A stretch of 64,000 bases of DNA from Bradyrhizobium sp. 199 (GCF_023073355.1 NZ_JADPJI010000005.1:1984001-2048000); one strand, 5' to 3'; counted from the stretch's first letter, positions 16,479 through 25,261 are shown. The notes: generated by a model not told the origin, from the letters alone. Numbers and translations are program-made.

Positions 16479-17465
16479 CTAGGTGAACGACTTCCCGTTG
16501 TCGCGCCGCCAGAAACCCCACCAACGTGGTTCACTCTGGGACCAGGCATATAGGTCGGCCGCCAACTGACGTACGGCTGGCTTGAATGTTTCGTCGTCCC
16601 GAATCGCAGCTAAAATCTTTGGGCTATCTTGATGCCCACCCAAGAGAGGCATCAAGCTGTAACCAACGCTCGGACGTTCAAAATCACTGTCCGGCAACAT
16701 CGACAAAAGCTTACCAATATCTTTTGGTCCAAAGGCTAGGACCTTTGCGACGGCCGGACGGCGGATCTCTGGAGGAATCTGACCGGAGTAATAACCGATG
16801 TCATCGTGTCCAAGCAGCTTAGCCAGCCCCAGGGGGAGATTAAGAGTTAGTTGATCCACAGGCCTCGAGCGAAACGCGTCAATGAGGCAGTCCCAAGCAG
16901 AGGCTTCACGGTAGTACCGCGCCCGAATTGTGCGAACACCGATGTCGTGAGTTTCAATATCGTTGGAGACAACCCAGTCGCACAATCTTTCAAGCGGAAC
17001 GTTTGGCGCTTCTCCCAATAGGGTTGGAACCAGGATTGCGGCAAAATCAGTATCGTGGAACCTATTCCAGAGTGCCTTCGTAAAATTGAATGTCGTACCC
17101 GACTTTAGACTCGATCTCCGAAACTCGTTCGAGATCGCTTGCAAATTCACCCACCAAGCAGCCATTTCAGTAGGATCATAGACGACCCCCAGTGTGAGAA
17201 GGTCATGCTCTGCCCAAAAGTGGATATGGGCAGCCGTCGCCGGTAAATGACAGCGATCAGGTGAAACGTAGCTCGCGCCGGACTTGATCTGAAAAGCGAC
17301 TTCCCGAGGCCGAACATGACCATCCACAACCAACACCATTGTGGCGTCTTGTCCAAAGTCATGCTGAAGATTGATTTCTTTGAATAGACTTCCCGCCCCT
17401 TCCACAACACCGCGCACAAAATTCACGCCCGCGCGTTCTGTGATGATGTTTCCGCGCGTCTTCAT
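16479..17465 (-). CDS. DUF4365-like protein with a PD-(D/E)xK-type nuclease signature
   Basis: 328 aa from ATG 17465 (a TTG precedes it by one codon). The N-terminal ~150 residues look like the DUF4365 family: TERAGVNFVRGVVEG, FGQDATMVLV, then EVAFQIKSG. This gives Glu10, Asp40 and Gln59-x-Lys61, the pattern of a restriction-endonuclease-like fold with QxK. The C-terminal half, about 170 residues, is not recognised. It is the first gene after guaA on the same strand and precedes the broken HEPN-motif gene. DUF4365 proteins are often found near defence genes, but a function for this one is not established. Confidence 0.65.
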   Translation of the reverse strand: MKTRGNIITERAGVNFVRGVVEGAGSLFKEINLQHDFGQDATMVLVVDGHVRPREVAFQIKSGASYVSPDRCHLPATAAHIHFWAEHDLLTLGVVYDPTEMAAWWVNLQAISNEFRRSSLKSGTTFNFTKALWNRFHDTDFAAILVPTLLGEAPNVPLERLCDWVVSNDIETHDIGVRTIRARYYREASAWDCLIDAFRSRPVDQLTLNLPLGLAKLLGHDDIGYYSGQIPPEIRRPAVAKVLAFGPKDIGKLLSMLPDSDFERPSVGYSLMPLLGGHQDSPKILAAIRDDETFKPAVRQLAADLYAWSQSEPRWWGFWRRDNGKSFT

Positions 17466-17527
17466 CAAATGACCGCCACGATGCTACGACCCGTTCTCCG
17501 ACGTAGAGCCACCCAGCATGCTTCAAT

Positions 17528-19126
17528 CTACTCCCACTCGATTGTCCCAGGCGGCTTGCTCGTCACATCATACACCACCCGGTTCACGCCCTTCACCTCG
17601 TTGATGATGCGCGTCGCGGTCTCGCCGAGAAACTTCATGTCGAACTGGTAGAAATCCGCGGTCATGCCGTCGGTCGAAGTCACGGCGCGCAGGCCGACGA
17701 CGAAGTCGTAGGTGCGGCCGTCGCCCATGACGCCCACCGTCTTCACCGGCAGCAGCACGGCAAAGGCCTGCCAGATGTCGTCGTAGAGGCCGTGCTTGCG
17801 GATCTGGTCGATGTAGACGGCGTCGGCCTGGCGCAGGATGTCGAGCTTGTCGCGGGTGATGTCGCCGGGGCAACGGATGGCGAGGCCGGGGCCCGGGAAC
17901 GGGTGGCGGCCGACGAAGATTTCGGGCAGGCCGAGCTCGCGGCCGAGCTTGCGCACCTCGTCCTTGAACAGCTCGCGCAGCGGCTCGACCAATTTCATAT
18001 TCATGCGCTCGGGGAGACCGCCGACATTGTGGTGCGACTTGATCGTCACCGAGGGGCCGCCGGTGAAGGAAACGCTCTCGATCACATCGGGATAGAGCGT
18101 GCCCTGGGCGAGGAAGTCGGCGCCGCCGATCTTCTTGGCTTCAGCTTCGAACACCTCGATGAAGAGGCGGCCGATGGTCTTGCGCTTGGTCTCGGGGTCG
18201 GTGACGCCTTCGAGCTCGCCCAAAAACTGCTTCGAGGCATCCACGTGCACGAGCGGGATGTTGTAGTGGTGGCGGAACAGATCGACTACGGTCTTGGCCT
18301 CGTCGAGGCGCAGCATGCCGTGATCGACGAACACGCAGGTGAGCTGCTCGCCGATGGCTTCGTGGATCAGCACGGCCGCGACCGCTGAATCGACTCCGCC
18401 GGACAGGCCGCAGAGCACCCTGCCCTTGCCGACCTGGGCGCGGATCTTCGCGATCTCCTCCTCGCGGAAGGCGCGCATGGTCCAGTCGCCGGTCAGGCCC
18501 GCGATCTTGCGAACGAAATTGCGGATCAGTTTGGCGCCGTCGGGCGTGTGCACCACTTCGGGGTGGAACATCAGGCCGTAATACTTGCGCGTCTCGTCCT
18601 GGATGATCGCGAAAGGCGCGTTCGGCGAGGTGCCGGCAACGGAGAAGCCCGGCGGCATTTTCGTAATGCGGTCGCCATGGCTCATCCAGACCTGGTTCTT
18701 GCCGCCCGGCGACCAGACGTCCTTGAACAGCTTGCTCGGCGCCTTCACCTCGACGTCGGCGCGGCCGAATTCGCGGTGATGGCCGCCCTCGACGGTGCCG
18801 CCGAGCTGCTCCGCCATGGTCATCTGGCCGTAGCAGATGCCCATCACGGGCACGCCGGAATCGAAGATCGCTTGCGGCGCACGGGGCGAGCCGGCCTCGT
18901 GCACCGATTCAGGGCCGCCGGAGAGGATCACCGCTTTCGGCTTCATCTCGTCGAAGGCCGCTTCGGCCTTGTTGAACGGCACGATCTCGCAATAGACGCC
19001 GTCCTCGCGCACACGACGCGCGATCAGCTGCGTCACCTGGCTGCCGAAGTCGACGATGAGAATCTTGTCGTGCGCCGAGGCCACCGAGGGCGTCGACGCG
19101 GACCGATCGTTCTGTGCTGCTGTCAT
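17528..19126 (-). CDS. guaA: GMP synthase (glutamine-hydrolysing)
   Basis: 532 aa from ATG 19126. Converts XMP, ATP and glutamine to GMP. The N-terminal class I amidotransferase domain starts [10 protein letters not shown] and has Cys98 in GICYGQ and the His/Glu of MFHPEV. The ATP-pyrophosphatase domain has LSGGVDSAV. The C-terminal dimerisation domain ends PPGTIEWE. An upstream in-frame ATG at 19204 would add an Ala-rich, unlikely extension. The last ~217 nt are duplicated at 14441-14657, which suggests that this 3' end came in with an island that restored the gene. guaB lies 8 kb to the right. Confidence 0.96.
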   Translation of the reverse strand: MTAAQNDRSASTPSVASAHDKILIVDFGSQVTQLIARRVREDGVYCEIVPFNKAEAAFDEMKPKAVILSGGPESVHEAGSPRAPQAIFDSGVPVMGICYGQMTMAEQLGGTVEGGHHREFGRADVEVKAPSKLFKDVWSPGGKNQVWMSHGDRITKMPPGFSVAGTSPNAPFAIIQDETRKYYGLMFHPEVVHTPDGAKLIRNFVRKIAGLTGDWTMRAFREEEIAKIRAQVGKGRVLCGLSGGVDSAVAAVLIHEAIGEQLTCVFVDHGMLRLDEAKTVVDLFRHHYNIPLVHVDASKQFLGELEGVTDPETKRKTIGRLFIEVFEAEAKKIGGADFLAQGTLYPDVIESVSFTGGPSVTIKSHHNVGGLPERMNMKLVEPLRELFKDEVRKLGRELGLPEIFVGRHPFPGPGLAIRCPGDITRDKLDILRQADAVYIDQIRKHGLYDDIWQAFAVLLPVKTVGVMGDGRTYDFVVGLRAVTSTDGMTADFYQFDMKFLGETATRIINEVKGVNRVVYDVTSKPPGTIEWE

Positions 19127-19272
19127 GGCCAGCAAATACGCTGGCAGCGCGCGGGCCGCAACCGCGGGGGCGGCGCGCCCACATGCTTCTTTGGGCATGG
19201 ACAAACCGATATAGGTAAGTATTATTGACCTAATGCCCGCTTCCTAAACAGGGGCCATTCAGGGAGAACGCC

Positions 19273-19644
19273 ATGCCACAGCATCATCAGCCATCAACGC
19301 TTGCCGCGCTCGGCCGCACCTGGGTCGAGGCCTGGAATGCGCGCGATCTCGAACGCGTGCTCACGCTCTATGACGAGGACGCCGTGATGACCTCGGACCG
19401 CATCCCGGTGCTGGGGTTCGATGCCACCGGCACCGTGCGCGGCAAAGACGCCTTGCACGCTTATTGGGGCAAGGCGCTCGGACTGGTGCCGGAGCTGCAT
19501 TTTTCGCTGATCGACCTGTTCGTCAGCCCGGATAGCGTCGTGGTGTTCTACGCCAACGAGCGTGGCAAGAAGATCTGCGAATATCTGCGCGTGAACGATG
19601 CGGGACTGATCGTGCAGGGCTCAGCGAACCATCTGGTCCATTGA
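19273..19644 (+). CDS. SnoaL-like / NTF2-fold protein
   Basis: 123 aa, one alpha+beta cone domain. The pattern WVEAWNARDLERVLTLYDEDAVMTSD then GKDALHAYWGKAL is typical of SnoaL-like proteins annotated as nuclear transport factor 2 family. The start follows CAGGGAGAACGCC. Divergent from guaA, with a 146 nt gap. Such folds serve as small hydrolases, isomerases or binding proteins; no specific role can be read. Confidence 0.8.
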   Translation: MPQHHQPSTLAALGRTWVEAWNARDLERVLTLYDEDAVMTSDRIPVLGFDATGTVRGKDALHAYWGKALGLVPELHFSLIDLFVSPDSVVVFYANERGKKICEYLRVNDAGLIVQGSANHLVH

Positions 19645-19663
19645 TCGGTCCGCGTCCGCAACA

Positions 19664-20116
19664 TCAGCGCTTGCGTGCAACGGCCTTTCGCACCTTCGTA
19701 TCGGACCAATTCAGCGGCCGGCCGGTTCGCGACGGCAGCACCAGCTGCCCCACCGGCTGGCCTGCCTGATCCACCAGGTCGGAATGGGCCTCGCCGCGCG
19801 CATAGAGATGCGCCTCGCCCCATTGTCGCAAGCCGACGATGACGGGAAACAGGTCGCGCCCTCGCCTCGTCAGCGCGTATTCCTGGTACGCGCTGCCGTC
19901 GGACGCCGGAACCAGTTCGAGCACGTCGAGCTCGACCAGCTTTTGCAGGCGCGTGCTGAGCATGCCCTTGGCAATGCCGAGGTTCCTCTGGAAATCGCCG
20001 AATCGGCGCAGCCCGTCGAAGGCGTCGCGCACGATCAGGAGCGACCACCAATCCCCGATAGCATCCAGCGCGCGCGCCACCGGGCATTCGGCCTTCGAAA
20101 AACCTGTTCGCTTCAC
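19664..20116 (-). CDS. HxlR family transcriptional regulator
   Basis: 150 aa from GTG 20116, chosen because GGGAG lies seven bases upstream and the protein then begins VKRTGFSKAECPVARALDAIGDWWSLLIVRDAF cut to family form; a longer frame from 20167 has no ribosome site. HxlR winged helix at about residues 10-100, with a Cys near residue 10 (AECPVARAL) at the position used for redox sensing in some relatives. Divergent from an MFS transporter, with a 17-bp palindrome between them. Confidence 0.87.
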   Translation of the reverse strand: MKRTGFSKAECPVARALDAIGDWWSLLIVRDAFDGLRRFGDFQRNLGIAKGMLSTRLQKLVELDVLELVPASDGSAYQEYALTRRGRDLFPVIVGLRQWGEAHLYARGEAHSDLVDQAGQPVGQLVLPSRTGRPLNWSDTKVRKAVARKR

Positions 20117-20169
20117 GTTCGCTCTCCCATCTGGTTCGAAAATAAGACTAGACAGCGGCGCAAGCAACA

Positions 20170-20186
20170 GGTCCTATTATAGGACC
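20170..20186. promoter_or_regulatory. Operator-like palindrome between hxlR-type regulator and MFS gene
   Basis: GGTCCTAT and ATAGGACC around a single T: a perfect 17-bp palindrome, 21 nt before the MFS start and 53 nt before the regulator start. Position and symmetry make it the probable binding site of the HxlR protein, giving autoregulation and control of the transporter. Confidence 0.65.
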
Positions 20187-20207
20187 AGATCGTGTCGGAG
20201 ACGATGG

Positions 20208-21464
20208 ATGACCAGCAGCGACTTCGCCAATCCCAAGACGATGGCCGGGACGGCCGGGCCCGGGCTTTCTTCCGCCCTGGCGCTGCTGCTTGCGATGGCT
20301 TGCGGCCTCAGCGTCGCCAACGTCTACTTCGCCCAGCCTCTGCTCGATGCGATGGCGCAGGACCTCGGCATCGCTCCCGCGGCGATCGGCATGGTCGTGA
20401 CCTTCACGCAGGTCGGCTACGCGCTCGGCCTGGTCCTGATCGTGCCGCTCGGCGACCTCTGGGATCGCCGACGCCTGATCGCCGGCCAGATTGCACTGTC
20501 AGCGATCGGACTTGTGGTCGTCGGTACCGCATCGCACGCCGCGGTGCTGCTCGCGGGACTGACACTGGTCGGCGTGCTTGCCGTCGTCGTCCAAATCATC
20601 GTCGCCTTTGCCGCAACGCTCGCAGCACCGAACGGCCGGGGCCGTGCCATCGGGACGGTTACCAGCGGCGTCGTCGGGGGAATCCTGCTCGCGCGCTTCG
20701 CCTCGGGCGCGCTGGCCGATATCGGCGGCTGGCGCACGGTCTACCTGGTTTCGGCCGGTCTCATGCTCGCCATGGCGCTATTGCTGTTGCGCTTCCTGCC
20801 TCGCGGCCCGCACGCGGTAATGGCCGACTCCTCATATCTGTCGCTGTTGCGCTCGACGGCGGCGTTGTTCGTCGAGGAGCCCATCCTGCGCGAGCGTGCC
20901 TTGTTTGCGTTCCTGATTTTCGCCGATCTCAACGTATTCTGGACCTCGATCGTGCTGCCGCTTTCGGCGCCTCCTTTCTCGCTGTCGCACACGACGATCG
21001 GACTGCTCGGAGTTGCCGGCTTCGCCGGAGCACTCGGCGCGCGCAATGCCGGCCGCCTTGCCGATCTTGGATGGGCCCAACGCACCACCGGACTGTCGCT
21101 GATGTTGATGCTCGCCGCCTGGGCCGCGATCGCCTCCCTGCATGCCTCGCTCTGGTTCGTCGTTGCAGGCGTGATCATGCTTGATCTCGGGCTGCAGGCC
21201 GTTCATGTGACCAGCCAGAGCCTGATCGTCGCCGCGCGTCCCGATGCTGCAAGCAGGCTGATCGGGGGCTACATGATATTGTACTCGATCGGCAGCGCAG
21301 CTGGCGGCATCGCGGCGACCCTGGTGTACGCGGTCGCGGGCTGGAGCGGCGTCTGCCTGCTCGGTTCCGGAATCAGCGCCGTCGCTCTGCTGGTCTGGGT
21401 CATCGATGTGAGCAGGATACCACAGGCGGCCGGCTGCGCACCGACGCCCTCGTCGCCCAGGTAA
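20208..21464 (+). CDS. MFS transporter (DHA1-like)
   Basis: 418 aa, about 12 membrane segments. The start ATG 20208 follows GGAG at seven bases. Motif A-like GDLWDRRRLI between segments 2 and 3 fits proton-coupled drug or metabolite exporters. The frame extends further upstream, but that part lies under the divergent regulator gene. Regulation by the adjacent HxlR protein is likely, so induction by a toxic quinone, aldehyde or drug is plausible. Confidence 0.88.
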   Translation: MTSSDFANPKTMAGTAGPGLSSALALLLAMACGLSVANVYFAQPLLDAMAQDLGIAPAAIGMVVTFTQVGYALGLVLIVPLGDLWDRRRLIAGQIALSAIGLVVVGTASHAAVLLAGLTLVGVLAVVVQIIVAFAATLAAPNGRGRAIGTVTSGVVGGILLARFASGALADIGGWRTVYLVSAGLMLAMALLLLRFLPRGPHAVMADSSYLSLLRSTAALFVEEPILRERALFAFLIFADLNVFWTSIVLPLSAPPFSLSHTTIGLLGVAGFAGALGARNAGRLADLGWAQRTTGLSLMLMLAAWAAIASLHASLWFVVAGVIMLDLGLQAVHVTSQSLIVAARPDAASRLIGGYMILYSIGSAAGGIAATLVYAVAGWSGVCLLGSGISAVALLVWVIDVSRIPQAAGCAPTPSSPR

Positions 21465-21532
21465 ATGCGCAGGCCCCGGAGTGCGGCATGCGCTAACATG
21501 CGGTCCCCCGTATCGATGCAGGATCCTCTCTC

Positions 21533-21865
21533 ATGAAACTCCCGACCTCCCCCTTCACCGTCACCGACTGGAGCAAGGTCGAGGCGACCACGCATCCCGG
21601 CGAGAGCGGGCAGGCGTTGTGGCGCACGCTCAACATCGGCGATCTCCGGGTCCGGATGGTGGAATATTCGCCGGGCTATTTGGCCGACCATTGGTGCGAT
21701 CGCGGCCACGTGCTCTACGTGCTGAAGGGCGAGATCGACAGCGAGTTGCGTGAGGGACGCACATTCAAGCTCACGGCAGGCATGAGCTACCAGGTCTCGG
21801 ATTTCGGCGACGCCGCGCACCGGTCCTCGACCGCGACCGGCGCCACGCTCTTCATCGTGGACTGA
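21533..21865 (+). CDS. Small cupin-fold protein (DHCW-motif type)
   Basis: 110 aa single-domain cupin. LADHWCDRGHVLYVLKGEIDSELREG supplies the first cupin motif with His and Cys candidates for metal binding. Family members are annotated as DHCW-motif cupin fold proteins of unknown function. 69 nt after the MFS gene on the same strand; linkage to it is uncertain. Confidence 0.8.
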   Translation: MKLPTSPFTVTDWSKVEATTHPGESGQALWRTLNIGDLRVRMVEYSPGYLADHWCDRGHVLYVLKGEIDSELREGRTFKLTAGMSYQVSDFGDAAHRSSTATGATLFIVD

Positions 21866-22131
21866 CAATGCACCGGAACGGTTACTTTGCACCGCAAAAT
21901 AGAAAAGTCGCGTGAGGTCCCGGGCCACGGGTGGTGTCTTGAACTAGCCCCAAATTCTCGCTATATTGTGATCATCGATACTTGGCCGAACGACTGGGCC
22001 GCTTCGCTTCGTTGCTGACGGGCGCGCACGCTTCAGATGACTTCTCCAAACATCGACTGAACAGGGCTATGGGCGCAATGCTGCGTACCGGTCCAGTGCG
22101 TACTCTCTCTAACTAACTAAAGGAAATTCCC
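21866..22131 (+). promoter_or_regulatory. Long leader region of the cold-shock gene
   Basis: 266 nt without a gene before cspA. The last ~50 nt include the AACTAACTAAAGGAAATTCCC ribosome-site region cut to its core AAAGGAAA before ATG. cspA-type genes often have a long structured 5' UTR acting as a thermosensor. No precise promoter is assigned. Confidence 0.45.
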
Positions 22132-22341
22132 ATGGCTATGGGCACCGTGAAGTGGTTCAACACCCAAAAGGGTTATGGTTTCATCCAGCCGGATGACGGC
22201 CAGAAGGACGTGTTCGTGCACATCAGCGCCGTCGAGCGCGCTGGCCTCTCTTCCCTCAACGAGGGTCAGAAGGTCTCGTTCGACATCGTCGCCGATCGTC
22301 GCAGCGGCAAGTCGTCGGCTGACAATCTCCGCGTCGGCTAA
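22132..22341 (+). CDS. cspA: Cold-shock protein, CspA family
   Basis: 69 aa single OB-fold nucleic-acid chaperone. RNP1 [10 protein letters not shown] and RNP2 VFVHISAVE are intact. The start is preceded by AAAGGAAATTCCC. A strong terminator follows at 22395-22429, so it is transcribed alone. Alphaproteobacteria carry several paralogues, so cold induction of this copy is not certain. Confidence 0.95.
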   Translation: MAMGTVKWFNTQKGYGFIQPDDGQKDVFVHISAVERAGLSSLNEGQKVSFDIVADRRSGKSSADNLRVG

Positions 22342-22394
22342 CGCCCGCGCAGCGTTCTGACCACGGACGTACCGGCAGAACGTTAGAAAAAGAA

Positions 22395-22429
22395 AGCCCC
22401 GCGAGCTTCGGTTCGCGGGGCTTTTGTTT
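22395..22429 (+). terminator. Rho-independent terminator after cspA
   Basis: Stem AGCCCCGCGA / TCGCGGGGCT with an eight-base loop, followed by TTTTGTTT. Perfect 10-bp stem, typical strong terminator. Confidence 0.9.
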
Positions 22430-22435
22430 GGGCCC

Positions 22436-22536
22436 GTCATTCCGGGGCGCCCGCTTGGCGGACCCGGAAATCCACCGTGCGACAATCTCTGCGGCTCGAT
22501 GGCTTCCGACTCTCGCTTCGCGCGCCCTGGAATGAC
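22436..22536. repeat. Dispersed inverted repeat, family B, copy 1
   Basis: Begins GTCATTCCGGGGC and ends CCTGGAATGAC, about 100 nt, between cspA and the convergent rRNA methyltransferase. Related copies at 28808-28896 and 34890-34989. Confidence 0.8.
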
Positions 22537-22540
22537 GAGC

Positions 22541-23848
22541 TCAGCTTGTCTTCCTCAGCACCGAGACGAAAAACCCGTCGGTTCCTGTTCGCCGCGGCGT
22601 CAACAGCCAGCCCTCGTCCGACCGCAGCGCGGCCTGCGCAAAATCCTCCGCCTTGTCCCACAGCACGCTTGCGGTCTGCTCAGGCGGGACGACCGCGAAC
22701 TCGCCATGGCGCGCGACGAACGCCCTCACCTGCTCGCCGTTCTCCTCTGCCAGCACCGAGCAGGTGATGTAGGCGATGCGGCCGCCTGGCTTCACCAGCG
22801 GCACCGCACGCTCCAGCACCTCGGCCTGGTCGCGCAGGCGGATCTCCAGCGCGCCCGGGCGCATGCGCCATTTGGCGTCGGGGTTGCGGCGCCATGTCCC
22901 CGTTCCCGTGCAGGGCGCATCGATGACGACGAGGTCGGCCGAGGCGCGGATCTCGGCCAGCGGATCGGCCTCGCCTTTTGGCGTGCGGACATCGGCATTG
23001 TGGACACCGGCGCGCGACAGCCGTTCGTGGATCGGCGCGAGCTGGCGCTTGTCGCTGTCGGTCGCGATCAGCCGGCCCTTGCCCTGCATCAGGGCGGCGA
23101 GCGCCAGCGTCTTGCCGCCCGCGCCCGCGCAGAGGTCGATCACCTGCTCGCCGGGTTTTGCCGCGGTGAGTTGGGCCGCGAGCTGCGATCCCTCATCCTG
23201 CACTTCGATTCCGCCCTTGATGAAATCCTCCTCGGCCTGGACCCCGGGGTTGCGCGCATCGGCTGAAAGCTCGATGCGCAGGCCGGTTGCCGACCAAGGC
23301 GTCGGTTTCGCATGAAGATGAGCAAGCGACTGCATTGCCTTGTCGCGATTGGATTTTAGCGTGTTGACGCGCAGGTCGAGCGGCGCCCGGCTCGCCATCG
23401 CAGCCGCCTCCGCTGCACGGTCCTCGCTGAACACCTTTGCAAGGTGGGGATCCAGCCATTCGGGATAGTCGCCCGCGATCGCGGCAGGCGCATCCTCGAG
23501 GGAGCGATGGCTCAGGGCCGCCTGCTCGGCCTCGGTCAGCGGCGCCGGCGCGAACCGGCTGCCGTCGAACAACGCGCCCATCGTCGCCGCGTCCATGTTG
23601 CGCTCGAGCCGGAGCATGCCGATCAGCCTGGCACGCGCGGTGTCGGCATCCATCAGGAACGCGCTCGAGGCGTAACGGCGCAGCACGTCCCAAACGAGGC
23701 CAGCGATGGCGGCGCGGTCACCGGAACCGGCAAAGCGGTGCGCGGTGCCCCACTCCTTCAGCGCCTTGGCCGCGGGCACGCGGTCCTTCTCGACGGTGTC
23801 GATGAGTTCGATGGCTGCGGACAGCCGGGCAGCGGGCGTCATTCTCAA
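22541..23848 (-). CDS. RsmB-type 16S rRNA cytosine-C5 methyltransferase
   Basis: 435 aa RsmB/Nop2-family m5C methyltransferase. The N-terminal NusB-like helical region (about 1-140) is followed by a SAM-binding domain with DLCAGAGGKTLALAA. The two cysteines of this class are present, in DAPCTGTGTWRRNPD (motif IV) and TCSVLAEENGEQV (motif VI). By family, it would methylate C967 of 16S rRNA; the exact target in this genome is not proved. Confidence 0.88.
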   Translation of the reverse strand: MRMTPAARLSAAIELIDTVEKDRVPAAKALKEWGTAHRFAGSGDRAAIAGLVWDVLRRYASSAFLMDADTARARLIGMLRLERNMDAATMGALFDGSRFAPAPLTEAEQAALSHRSLEDAPAAIAGDYPEWLDPHLAKVFSEDRAAEAAAMASRAPLDLRVNTLKSNRDKAMQSLAHLHAKPTPWSATGLRIELSADARNPGVQAEEDFIKGGIEVQDEGSQLAAQLTAAKPGEQVIDLCAGAGGKTLALAALMQGKGRLIATDSDKRQLAPIHERLSRAGVHNADVRTPKGEADPLAEIRASADLVVIDAPCTGTGTWRRNPDAKWRMRPGALEIRLRDQAEVLERAVPLVKPGGRIAYITCSVLAEENGEQVRAFVARHGEFAVVPPEQTASVLWDKAEDFAQAALRSDEGWLLTPRRTGTDGFFVSVLRKTS

Positions 23849-23878
23849 TCTTTCAGATCAGCTTTGGCGGGCATGCGC

Positions 23879-24301
23879 CTAGATCAGCAACAAGAGCTTC
23901 AGGGCGAAGTAGATCCACATCGCCAGCAGCACGAGCACGCCGGCGAGCCAGACCATGGAGCGCCGGCCGAGATCGTTCGAGGAGACGAAGACCCCGGCAT
24001 GGGCAAAGCGCGTCACCACGAACACCCAGGACATCAGCACGATGAAGAGATCGGCGCGGCGAAGCGGCAAGGCCAGCGCGATCAGGACATAGAACAGCAC
24101 CGGCAACTCGAACTGGTTCCGGTAGCAATTGGCGATTTGTGTGGCGCCCTTGGGCCAGTTCGGCTCGCCCAGCGCAATGTCGCGGATTTTCGTCTCGCCC
24201 GCGACCAGCGCCTTGCGGCGCGCGAAGACCATGCCGATCAGAAGCGCGAAGGTGAGCCCGATCAGGACGAAGACCGGCAGCAAGACCATTTGAACCGACA
24301 T
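23879..24301 (-). CDS. MAPEG family membrane protein
   Basis: 140 aa, four membrane helices (about 6-26, 66-86, 88-108, 115-136). The motif IANCYRNQFELPVLFY in the second helix is typical of bacterial MAPEG proteins related to glutathione transferases and leukotriene synthases. Enzymatic activity is unknown. It lies 30 nt upstream of the rRNA methyltransferase on the same strand. Confidence 0.85.
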   Translation of the reverse strand: MSVQMVLLPVFVLIGLTFALLIGMVFARRKALVAGETKIRDIALGEPNWPKGATQIANCYRNQFELPVLFYVLIALALPLRRADLFIVLMSWVFVVTRFAHAGVFVSSNDLGRRSMVWLAGVLVLLAMWIYFALKLLLLI

Positions 24302-24461
24302 TTGAGCTTTCCCATCCGGCGGGGGGCCGCGGACCGTCCATTAGCCGCCGCTCCTCCTCCTGACAATCAACCAGTTGAACCGGCCTTGGCGGTCTTGCGA
24401 CCAACCACCGGTAGTTTAAGAGATTTCGGCCCCTCGCGGGGCCCCAAGGCGAGATGGCGCC

Positions 24462-25076
24462 ATGACCACCCTGTCCAGCCTTTGGACCGAATCCGCCGAC
24501 GGCCGGCTCGGCATCCTGATGTCGGCGCTATCGGGGATCGCGATGGCGCTCGCGGTCGGGCTGGCGATGACGGTGTACTTCCGTTTGAGCTACCGGACCT
24601 GGCGGGACGTTGCCAGACATGGCTTTGCGACGCTCGCTGCGATCGTCCTGTTCGCCTTCGCTGCCTACGACATGCGCCATGCCGCCCTCGCCTATCTCGG
24701 CCTCAACCCGTCCAAGCCCGCCGTCGAGTTCGAGATCAGAATGCCCCGGGAGATGCTGACGGCCACGACCGACACCCAGATCGAGTTGCACACCGACCGC
24801 AACCAGACGCTGGCCCTGGTGGAGGGCGTGCGCGATCTCTCCGACGGCCGCACGATGCTGCGCGGCGCGGTCGCGCTCAACCACCGCACCGCGGACCGCG
24901 TGCTGGTCGTGAACCTGCCCGGCAAGGGCATTTTCGAGTTCCGTCTGCGCCTGCCTGCAGAGCCGCATCGCTCCGAGCAGTTCGGCCCCTGGCACCTCGC
25001 CGACCGCATCGCCTCGCCGCTCGCCGGCCCCGTGGCGCCGCAGGACGCCTACACGATCCGATACCGCGTGCTTTAA
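24462..25076 (+). CDS. Conserved membrane-anchored protein of unknown function
   Basis: 204 aa. Two hydrophobic segments near residues 19-42 and 54-72, then a soluble domain of about 125 residues with alternating beta-type sequence (VEFEIRMPREMLTATTDTQIEL), probably periplasmic. No family is recognised. It stands alone, divergent from the MAPEG gene. Confidence 0.7.
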   Translation: MTTLSSLWTESADGRLGILMSALSGIAMALAVGLAMTVYFRLSYRTWRDVARHGFATLAAIVLFAFAAYDMRHAALAYLGLNPSKPAVEFEIRMPREMLTATTDTQIELHTDRNQTLALVEGVRDLSDGRTMLRGAVALNHRTADRVLVVNLPGKGIFEFRLRLPAEPHRSEQFGPWHLADRIASPLAGPVAPQDAYTIRYRVL

Positions 25077-25080
25077 ACTT

Positions 25081-25248
25081 TTGTTCGCTGCGATCCATGT
25101 CCGCGCCGTCATCGTTCCGACCCGCGAACTGGTCGCCAACTTCGACCGCGTTAGCGAGCACATCGACGCTGACAGACCCGATCTCGTCGTCAACACCGGT
25201 GACATCGACATCGAGGAGCTGCTCGCCCAGATGGGCGGCGAGCATTGA
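25081..25248 (+). pseudogene. Metallophosphoesterase-like gene fragment
   Basis: 55 codons from 25081 to a TGA at 25246. The peptide has RELVANFDRVSEHIDADRPD followed by LVVNTGDID, which resembles the strand-helix-strand before the GD metal motif of calcineurin-like phosphoesterases. The rest of the domain, including the DxH motif, is absent. It begins 4 nt after the preceding gene and runs into repeat family A. Probably a decayed remnant; the match is by eye. Confidence 0.45.
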
Positions 25249-25261
25249 CGCAAGCTGCTTC

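Larger units (their letters stand above)
14658..17527. mobile_element. Genomic island remnant inserted at the guaA 3' end
   Basis: About 2.9 kb bracketed by direct copies of the guaA 3' end (14441-14657 and 17528-17742). It holds an integrase N-terminal remnant, a small secreted protein, a frameshifted HEPN-motif gene and a DUF4365-like gene, all on the minus strand. Base composition is visibly more AT-rich than the flanks. The guaA 3' end is a known integration site for islands carrying tyrosine integrases. No intact integrase remains, so the island is probably immobile. Confidence 0.75.

Noticed and set aside
17469..17651. A 60-codon plus-strand frame over the guaA end, matching one at 14005-14562
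   Set aside because: It is the antisense of the duplicated guaA 3' end; the shared peptide only reflects the repeat.
19127..19204. N-terminal extension of GuaA from ATG 19204
   Set aside because: Ala-rich, unlike GuaA; the ATG at 19126 gives the normal family length.
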